Assembly (NCBI RefSeq): GCF_003073045.1
Contig: NC_037591.1
Location: forward strand, 45,015,403 to 45,079,402
Source: Pomacea canaliculata
Taxonomy: Eukaryota; Mollusca; Gastropoda; Architaenioglossa; Ampullariidae
Reading direction: 5' to 3'
DNA: 64,000 bases
The first letter of the stretch is position 1. Every line of letters starts with the position of its first letter. Of the stretch, positions 57,901 to 64,000 are shown one piece after another. The notes under the pieces were generated by a model, which ran no database searches, was not told where the DNA came from, and saw nothing but the letters and a program-made list of their open reading frames with translations. The position numbers and the translations under genes were made by a program.

Positions 57901-59994
57901 TTACACTGATGACGTGTAGATAACAGCCAGTCAGTAGTCCACTACACTGACGTCATGTCAGTAGTCATCACTACACTGACGTCATGTAGATAACTGCCCA
58001 GTCAGTAGTCCACTACACTGACGTAAGATAACCGCCCAGTCAGTAATCATCATTACACTGATAACGTGTAGATAACAGCCAGTCAGTAGTCATCACTACA
58101 ATAACACTGACGTCATGTAGATAACCGCCCAGTCAGTAGTCATCACTACAATAACGCTGACGTCATGTCAGTAGTCATCACTACACTGACGTCATGTAGA
58201 TAACTGCCCAGTCAGTAGTCATCAATACACGGACGTCATGTAGATGACAGCCCAGTCAGTAGTCATCACTACAATAACGCTGACGTCATGTCAGTAGTCA
58301 TCACTACACTGACGTCATGTAGATAAAACTGCCCAGTCAGTAGTCATCACTACACTGACGTCATGTCACTAGTCATCACTACACTCATGTCGTGTCGCTA
58401 ACCCTACGTTGGTTTGTACACCTTATCATGTCGAACAGCGTCGGTGGACAGCATTACAGTGTAATCATGTAATGAAATGACGCAACACAGAGTAACTCTG
58501 AGACTGCAATGAGCTAGTGTCCCCGGGTACGGGTACATCAGACGTCACCGGGTATGTTCTAGCCCAGTCAAGACGGACAAGTATTCACAGGTAAAATGAG
58601 AGACTTGCCACATACTAGACAGCACAGGTCTAGTGACACAGAAACTGAATGTCGAGGGTGTGTATGTTTGTGTGTTTGTATGTTTGTGTGTTGCATGTGA
58701 CCTGCGGCTGTCCAGAGGTTAGCAAGACGCACTGAGGTCAAGAGTTCATACCACGAAGCCGTAGGTCTTGTTTCTGATGGCGGAGTCGGGGGCACAGCAC
58801 ACCTCCCCCACCGGCTTGTCGCCCACGAACTTCAGCGTGAAATCCTTCTTGAACTCGTCCAGCTGCTCGGACCAGAACGGCGTCTCTTCTGGCAAAAGGG
58901 GTCTGCGTAACGACAGTCACGTGACACTCTTCTTTATCGACAAGTGCAAACAAAAGGTCAGATAGACATACAACAGGTCACAGGTACGACAGGTAAGTCA
59001 CAGATACGACAGGTAAGTCACAGATACGACAGGTAAGTCACAATTACGACAGGTAAGTCACAGGTACGACAGGTAAGTCACAATTACGACAGGTAAGTCA
59101 CAGGTACGACAGGTAAGTCACAATTACGACAGGTAAGTCACAGGTACGACAGGTAAGTCACAATTACGACAGGTAAGTCACAGGTACGACAGGTAAGTCA
59201 CAATTACGACAGGTAAGTCACAGGTACGACAGGTAAGTCACAATTACGACAGGTAAGTCACAGGTACGACAGGTAAGTCACAATTACGACAGGTAAGTCA
59301 CAGGTACGACAGGTAAGTCACAATTACGACAGGTAAGTCACAGGTACGACAGGTAAGTCACAATTACGACAGGTAAGTCACAGGTACGACAGGTAAGTCA
59401 CAATTACGACAGGTAAGTCACAGGTACGACAGGTAAGTCACAGATACGACAGGTAAGTCACAATTACGACAGGTAAGTCACAGATACGACAGGTAAGTCA
59501 CAGGTACGACAGGTAAGTCACAATTACGACAGGTAAGTCACAATTACGACAGGTAAGTCACAGATACGACAGGTAAGTCGGAGCCACTACAGCTCAGCTA
59601 CAAAATCGATGTCAGAAACGGAATCAACAGGTCAGTCACATAATTAGTAGGTCAGGCACAGAATCAACAGGTGATTCGCGGTGTATTAATGCAGTATCGA
59701 TGTTGAGGATGTCTGTAGGCCTGCATTATTAGTGAAGCTGTAGTGTCGACACTGATGGTGTGTAGTACTAATGTTGAGGATGTCGCTGCTGTGCATCACA
59801 CGTGCTCTTTGTAGTTACCCGTCGTCTGGACACGCCTCCAGACTGCTGGCAGCGACACTCCGCTTCTGGTTGTTGCTGTCGCTGTTGCTGCTGTCGCTGT
59901 TGGTGCGAAGATTGATGGGCAGCACGAGGTGCATGAACAACATTGTCATCATGGACACGCCAACGGCCAGAGGAAGTTTTCTCTTGGACACCAT
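48882..59994 (-). CDS. carbohydrate sulfotransferase B, CHST15-like paralogue with altered PAPS loop, 435 aa
   Basis: Eight minus-strand exons: 59994-59819, 58902-58752, 57549-57354, 56988-56893, 53137-52981, 50971-50800, 50307-50160 and 49093-48882 (stop TAA). Phases 2,0,1,1,2,0,1 and exon lengths 96/157/172/148 equal those of gene A. Residues 8-27 form a membrane anchor after MVSKRKL. The linker holds a Ser/Asn run. Block [19 protein letters not shown] leads into the PAPS loop [12 protein letters not shown] (140-151). The Lys is kept, but the usual GTT is GAP. HWFNRL follows, then YFSDVRIW and the 3'-phosphate motif REPVDRIFS (254-262), then [10 protein letters not shown] and the tail [14 protein letters not shown] with a Lys-rich end. 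Exon 2 begins at the acceptor TTACGCAG (58,903); the nearer TTTTGCCAG would break frame. Predicted Golgi sulfotransferase; activity is doubtful because of the loop. Confidence 0.9.
49130..49245. repeat. about 27-bp short repeat, 4 copies
   Basis: Units of GAGGTCAAGGCTACAGGTGA followed by CTGCTA, in sulfotransferase B intron 7. Confidence 0.8.
49535..50118. repeat. minisatellite of (AC)AAGTGATGTC(C/T)TGTTGTAT units
   Basis: 14-20-bp modules (TATAAGTGATGTCTAGCTA, TTGTACACAAGTGATGTC). Larger blocks of about 57 and 110 bp repeat in order. It ends some 40 bp from the exon 7 donor of sulfotransferase B. Confidence 0.92.
50308..50440. repeat. (AC)n / (ACGC)n microsatellite beside exon 7
   Basis: CA repeats with GCACGCACGC interruptions start at the acceptor of sulfotransferase B exon 7. 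On the coding strand this is a GT tract before the AG. It is followed at 50,450-50,640 by AGGACGAGGTTAGCATTAGC repeats. Confidence 0.93.
50758..50812 (-). repeat. tandem copies of the exon 6 end and donor of sulfotransferase B
   Basis: On the minus strand the exon ends ATATGTATCCT-GTAGGTACCCTG at 50,800. The same ATATGTATCCTGTAGGTAC follows 24 bp later, then a third partial CTGTAGG. Alternative donors therefore lie in series. Confidence 0.82.
51145..51535. repeat. 27-bp minisatellite, 14 copies
   Basis: The unit is CTCCTCCTCATCTGTGATGT followed by CTGTTGT. Variants have TTTGTTGT or GCTTCC. It is open in several frames because 27 is divisible by three. The encoded Ser/Val or Arg/Gln repeats are artefacts. 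It lies in intron 5 of sulfotransferase B. Confidence 0.95.
51540..52235. other. sulfotransferase B intron 5, unique part
   Basis: No gene recognised. It contains a (GT)n tract at 51,840-51,900. Confidence 0.5.
52236..52302. repeat. (CACCTG)n hexanucleotide, about 11 copies
   Basis: A CACCTG run with two TACCTG units. CACCTG/CAGGTG is also an E-box, and on the minus strand CAGGTG is donor-like. Confidence 0.95.
52830..52950 (+). mobile_element. retroelement 3' end with (AAC)n tail
   Basis: The sequence GAGTAAAGCACTTTGA...GGAAAGGCGCTGTCTAAATA followed by (ACA)n is the common terminal motif of many animal LINE/SINE families (AAAGCGCTATATAAATA plus a simple tail). The 5' extent is unknown, perhaps from about 52,560. 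Confidence 0.5.
53183..56107 (+). mobile_element. CFDP2-like non-LTR retrotransposon (endonuclease + reverse transcriptase), 5'-truncated, recent
   Basis: It is bounded by a perfect 13-bp target-site duplication ATTCCTGCTGTGG (53,170-53,182 and 56,108-56,120) and ends in a short (TAGA)n tail. It begins inside the endonuclease at [11 protein letters not shown] and contains [29 protein letters not shown] and SDHTLV. The RT has [46 protein letters not shown] and the catalytic [10 protein letters not shown]. The C-terminal block [11 protein letters not shown]...[13 protein letters not shown] is also present. Frame changes near 54,062, 54,826, 55,170 and 55,815 break the ORF, so it is inactive as read. 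It sits in intron 4 of sulfotransferase B, antisense to it. The clade is left open. Confidence 0.9.
56121..56575. other. sulfotransferase B intron 4, unique part
   Basis: No gene recognised. A short GAGAGAACGAGAGAGAAAGA purine stretch lies at about 56,475. Confidence 0.5.
56575..56890. repeat. about 35-bp minisatellite, 8 copies
   Basis: Units of CATTGTACTGTAGATATGAC plus AGGATATATCCCACA. GGATATATCC is a palindrome. It abuts the exon 4 donor of sulfotransferase B (56,892). Confidence 0.88.
56988..57215 (-). repeat. 32-bp array of repeated 3' splice sites before sulfotransferase B exon 4
   Basis: On the minus strand about seven units each read CACTTCTCCTGTCTCTCCTG CAG and continue with TGCACTGAG. 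The last one supplies the true acceptor (CTCCTGTCTCTCCTACAG-GTGCC). Each unit has a polypyrimidine tract and CAG. Confidence 0.9.
57354..57549 (-). CDS. sulfotransferase B exon 3 (PAPS loop lacking the Thr pair)
   Basis: This exon encodes [17 protein letters not shown] and [16 protein letters not shown]. In CHST15-type enzymes and gene A the loop is K(C/S)GTTDL. Here Thr-Thr is Ala-Pro (GCC CCC). The frame and splice sites are intact. Confidence 0.88.
57905..58395. repeat. about 44-bp minisatellite, 12 copies
   Basis: Units with CACTACACTGACGTCATGTA followed by GATAACTGCCCAGTCAGTAGTCAT. Most units contain TGACGTCA, a CRE palindrome. It lies in intron 2 of sulfotransferase B, with unique sequence on both sides (57,550-57,900 and 58,400-58,750). 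Confidence 0.92.
58978..59580 (+). repeat. 20-bp array with 30 exact CAG-GTAAGT sites
   Basis: Thirty regular units of TACGACAGGTAAGTCACAGG, whose last bases alternate AGG/AAT/AGA. In the middle the AGG and AAT forms alternate strictly, giving a 40-bp dimer. The plus strand of every unit holds CAGGTAAGT, fully complementary to the 5' end of U1 snRNA. It fills intron 1 of sulfotransferase B on the antisense strand. Confidence 0.96.
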
Positions 59995-60094
59995 CCTGAC
60001 AACAACATCAACACACGGTGACAACATACACCCTCCTCATAGCAACACCTAGCATCGCCATAGCAACAACAACACGCGGTGTAGATATACTCAG

Positions 60095-61470
60095 TGCATA
60101 GTGAGCATGACAGCAGTCAGTGTAAAACGACAATGACACTTTACAGTATGAACTCAATGTACAACAACATACAACATACTTTACAGTATGTACTCCACAT
60201 ACAACAACAATGACACTTTACAATATGTACTCAGTATATAACGACATGACACTTTACAGTATGTACTCAATGTACAACAACAATGACACTTTACAGTATG
60301 TACTCAGCATACAACAACAATGACACTTTACAGTATGTACTCAGCATACAACAACAATGACACTTTACAATATGTACTCAGTATATAACGACAATGACAC
60401 TTTACAGTATGTACTCAATGTACAACAACAATGACACTTTACAGTATGTACTCAGCATACAACAACAATGACACTTTACAGTATGAACTCAATGTACAAC
60501 AACAATGACACTTTACAGTATGTACTCAGCATACAACAACAATGACACTTTACAGTATGTACTCAATGTACAACAACAATGACACTTTACAGTATGTACT
60601 CAATGTACAACAACAATGACACTTTACAGTATGTACTCAATGTACAACAACAATGATAATTTACAGTATGTACTCAGTATATAACGACATGACATGACAT
60701 TTCAATGACACTTTACTCAGTATATAGCGACATGACACTTCACGATATATACTCAACACATAACGACAATGACACTTTACAGTATGAACTAAGTATATAG
60801 CGACATGACACTTTACAGTATGTACTCAGCATACAACAACAATGACACTTTACAGTATGTACTCAGCATACAACAACAATGACACTTTACAGTATGTACT
60901 CAATGTACAACAACAATGACACTTTACAGTATGTACTCAATGTACAACAACAATGACACTTTACAGTATGTACTCAATGTACAACAACAATGATAATTTA
61001 CAGTATGTACTCAGTATATAACGACATGACATGACATTTCAATGACACTTTACTCAGTATATAGCGACATGACACTTCACGATATATACTCAACACATAA
61101 CGACAATGACACTTTACAGTATGAACTAAGTATATAGCGACATGACACTTTACAGTATGTACTCAATGTACAACAACAATGACACTTTACAGTATGTACT
61201 TAATGTACAACAACAATGACACTTTACAGTATGTACTCAATGTACAACAACAATGACACTTTACAGTATGTACTCAATGTACAACAACAATGACACTTTA
61301 CAGTATGTACTCAGCATACAACAACAATGACACTTTACAGTATGTACTCAGTATATAACGACAATGACACTTTACAGTATGAACTGCACATATAACGACA
61401 ATGACACTTTATGATATATACTCAACATATAACGACAATGACACTTTATGATATATACTCAACACATCGA
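60095..61470. repeat. 36-bp minisatellite, about 38 copies, with a 337-bp higher-order repeat
   Basis: The unit is CAATGACACTTTACAGTATG followed by TACTCAATGTACAACA. A variant block (GATAAT..., then TATATAACGACATGACATGA) at about 60,655 recurs at about 60,992, a period of 337 bp. It lies upstream of sulfotransferase B exon 1, probably in its 5' UTR intron or promoter side. Confidence 0.94.
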
Positions 61471-61616
61471 AAATAACACCAGTGCACCTTGACAGCGTAC
61501 TACAAGTTACAATAATGAGAGTAGGTGGTCAAACTATACCTGGGGTAACGCGACAATAACAGTACTGTGTACAAATCCAGTGGTTTGTGGCTTGATATAG
61601 ACTCTATAGACTATGG

Positions 61617-62078
61617 CAGTGATGCCCAACATTTTCGGCCTGCGGGCCATATCCATTTCGGACAGCCGTGTCGCGGGCCACTTCACCACAAAAATACAAA
61701 AAGGAAAAAAAAATAGAGCAGATACCCTTTTTTATTAGAAACAAGTTGTACTTACCATTAATTATGTAGTAATTAGTGGGATATTTGAAGTTGTTTTCCC
61801 GAAACCAACTTCTGAATGTCCGGCTGCATCGTAGAGACACCAAGTCGGAGCACTGAATCGAAATGTTCGTCCATCGAAAAAAAGATTGGGAAACGCCCCT
61901 ACGTGGGGATAAATACTTCTTCTTCCCTTTTTTCGTGTTTTTCGGTTTGGTTTTTTTTCGGGTTTTTTTTTATTACTAACATGGCGATTTCCTGCACTGT
62001 GGGCAGAAGTTTCGCGGGCCGGATGGCACCGCGTCGCGGGCCGGATATGGCCCGCGGGCCGTAGGTTGGGCATCCCTG
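61617..62078. mobile_element. non-autonomous hAT element, 462 bp
   Basis: Terminal inverted repeats are CAGTGATGCCCAACATTTTC on the left and CAGGGATGCCCAACCTACGG on the right (inverted). Both continue with GGCC(T/C)GCGGGCCATATCC-like sequence. It is flanked by a perfect 8-bp target-site duplication GACTATGG (61,609-61,616 and 62,079-62,086). The CAG.G ends and 8-bp duplication are diagnostic of hAT. There is no transposase frame. Confidence 0.93.
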
Positions 62079-62086
62079 GACTATGG

Positions 62087-62840
62087 CACTACACACGTGA
62101 CCGGGTATCTGGCCCTCTCTCTGTTGTACACTAGCCTCGTATTATCCTACACGTGACCGGGTATAGGCCTCTTTGTATATTTGTAGACTACACGGACACC
62201 CTCCTACAAGCGGTCAGGTCTCTGGCGCCCTCTCTCTCTATATGTATATATGTGTACACACAAACACCAGTACACCACTGTACAAGCGGCCAGGCCTGTG
62301 TCCGGCAGGTGTCGCTGTACCTGTACTGCTGTACACAGTGCCGAGCGCAGTGCCTAGCATCCGTCAAGGGGCTACAAAGCGGAGGCAGAGTGCTGTGACC
62401 TGAGGAGACAGACACGCTGCATGACGGACACACGTGGATGCAGGTCAGCAGGTCAGCAGGTCAGCGCTGGACACTCGAGGCTCAACTTCTCGAGCTTCCC
62501 CTTGGCCAGCAGACCCCTGGCACGGAGCTGTGACGTCAGTGGTGACCGTGGGCAGCAAGTTAACGGCTCGATGGACAGGACGTGACGTCACAATACGACG
62601 GTTGTTATTTATTGTCCTGCGGTTTGTTCTATTACGCACATAGGCAAAGACAAAGAGTAAGGGTACCTACCCGTTTGCTGGGATCATCACTCCGGTTCGT
62701 CGCAACTTCTGTCTCCTACAAAGGTGTCCACCCTCTTGGCCGCCTGGCCAGCCCTCCGCTGTCTAGAACACGTCACCAGGTGGCGCCTGACACTCCTTGC
62801 CGACCGACAGAAGTAATTATCAGTATTGCTGCTGCACACC
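62087..62840. other. no gene recognised
   Basis: ACACGTGACCGGGTAT occurs twice (62,092 and 62,150). No exon or RNA gene could be supported. Confidence 0.45.
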
Positions 62841-62847
62841 AGTTAGG

Positions 62848-62896
62848 TGAGGGGCGGGGGGCAGGGGGCAGGGGGCAGGGGGCACGGGACGGGGGA
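62848..62896 (+). repeat. G-rich tract, (GGGGGCA)n
   Basis: A run of GGGGGCAGGGGGCAGGGGGC and neighbours with at least six G-runs of four or more. It fits an intramolecular G-quadruplex. Confidence 0.85.
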
Positions 62897-63179
62897 GAAG
62901 CTCGACCTACGTTATTGACTGCAGTTGTCAGCGGCACGTCGATGAGGCGCTGCGACAGATGACACGAATGTCAACACACACATCACTGTCACTGGCGGGC
63001 AGGCGACTGAAGACCATGTTGTGACATGACATAGGAGGCTAGGAGCGAGCATAGTCACGTGACGTAGAGATGCACGGCACCAAGCTGAGAGCTGACTGCT
63101 GCTGTTCATGTTCTGTCAGCAAAGCTCCAGCACCAACAATCTTCACCCTCCTACGGATTGTGGAGCTTTCTGTCGGATT

Positions 63180-63490
63180 GGCTGTGGTGTGGGGCTGTAC
63201 TGTAGAGATGTGGGGCTGTACGTTACAGATGTGGGGCTGTACTTTAGAGATGTGAGGCTACACGTTACAGATGTGGGGCTGTACGTTACAGATGTGGGGC
63301 TACACGTTACAGATGTGGGGCTGTACGTTAGAGATGTGGGGCTGTACTTTAGAGATGTGGGGCTGTACTGTAGAGATGTGGGGCTGTACTGTAGAGATGT
63401 GGGGCTGTACTGCAGAGATGTGGGGCTACACATTACAGATGTGGGGCTGTACTTTACAGATGTGGGGCTGTACGTTAGAGATGTTAAATG
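63180..63490. repeat. 21-bp minisatellite, 14-15 copies
   Basis: The unit is GATGTGGGGCTGTACTGTAG followed by A. Variants have CGTTAC or TTTAGA. It is open in three frames because 21 is divisible by three, which is a repeat artefact. A short ACATGTCAACA repeat follows at 63,575-63,625. The rest to 64,000 shows AT-rich sequence ending in CA repeats, with no gene. Confidence 0.93.
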
Positions 63491-64000
63491 TTTGACAGCA
63501 CAGCATCACACCTTCGTGAAGTGTACTGGACTGCTGGCAGACGATTTTTTCCAGTCAATAACACAGCAGTACAGCAGCCGACAACATGTCAACATGTCAA
63601 CAAGTCAACATGTCAACATGTCAACAAGTCTCCTCCAACCTGTGTACGGGGCGCACGACTCGCTTCACTGAAGTCGCCAGTGGGACAGGAATCAGGGAAT
63701 CCAGTATTCCCACACACAATACACAGAACTGGCTTGGTAGTTGTTTGTACTTTCTTGTTTACATAGGTGATAGCTTTAGCTGAGCGTTAGTAGGTCTGTA
63801 GCTAAGCAACTGTTTGTTGGTATTTATTTAGTTGTGTTATGTATTTCAGCATTTAAATACATTTTATTTTGTTAGTAATTATATTCTGTTTGTTTACTAA
63901 AGATAAAAATAAACATATGGCGGGAAACGCACAGACCCACGGGAGATTAAACTACCTGCGCCACACACACACACACGTCACACACCAACACACACACACA

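Noticed and set aside
58889..58891. Acceptor TTTTGCCAG for sulfotransferase B exon 2 (exon start 58,888)
   Set aside because: It would need a phase 1 upstream exon, but exon 1 ends in phase 2. The acceptor at 58,903 closes the frame and adds PLLPE.
58768..58965. Plus-strand 65-codon frame at sulfotransferase B exon 2
   Set aside because: It is a shadow of the minus-strand exon 58,902-58,752.

Overview
This is a eukaryotic, animal-type genomic window. It has spliced genes with GT-AG introns, no operons, many intronic minisatellites, and fragments of LINE, SINE, mariner and hAT elements. The gene families (RhoBTB, Ly6/uPAR three-finger proteins, CHST15-like sulfotransferases) and the CFDP2-like LINEs suggest a lophotrochozoan, most likely a mollusc and perhaps a gastropod. 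The species cannot be fixed from the sequence alone.

Layout. (1) 1-5.2 kb, plus strand: the last four coding exons of a RhoBTB GTPase gene, covering the second BTB domain, the C-terminal region and a terminal CLVM CaaX box. (2) 5.5-8.3 kb: minisatellites. (3) 8.3-11.7 kb, minus strand: a complete three-exon Ly6/uPAR (LU) gene, with LINE debris in its second intron. (4) 11.7-19.6 kb: no convincing gene; a LINE 3' end and several arrays. (5) 19.6-22.4 kb, plus strand: a second complete three-exon LU gene, divergent from the first. (6) 22.6-29.6 kb: very large minisatellites of 44 bp, about 25 bp AT-rich and 35 bp units. (7) 29.7-39.2 kb, minus strand: a complete eight-exon carbohydrate sulfotransferase gene (copy A, 412 aa). 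(8) 40.0-48.8 kb: a mariner fossil, arrays and a LINE 3' tail. (9) 48.9-60.0 kb, minus strand: a second complete eight-exon sulfotransferase gene (copy B, 435 aa), with a LINE of about 2.9 kb inserted antisense in intron 4 between 13-bp target-site duplications. (10) 60.0-64 kb: a 36-bp array, a 462-bp non-autonomous hAT element with an 8-bp target-site duplication, a G-rich tract and a 21-bp array.

The gene models were built by hand from splice sites. All reading phases close, and copies A and B share all intron phases and four exon lengths (96, 157, 172 and 148 nt), so they are tandem paralogues. Both are predicted Golgi type II membrane enzymes that would transfer sulfate from PAPS to a glycan. 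Copy B has lost the Thr pair of its 5'-phosphosulfate-binding loop. The two LU genes encode small secreted proteins that are probably GPI-anchored.

The most unusual theme is that several intronic arrays or short duplications appear to be built from the adjoining exon edge and splice site. Both LU genes carry decayed copies of their CxxC exon start. Sulfotransferase A carries copies of the starts or ends of two exons. Sulfotransferase B has tandem copies of a donor and of an acceptor. A RhoBTB array runs through an acceptor. Another array in sulfotransferase B holds 30 exact CAG-GTAAGT (U1-complementary) sites on the antisense strand.
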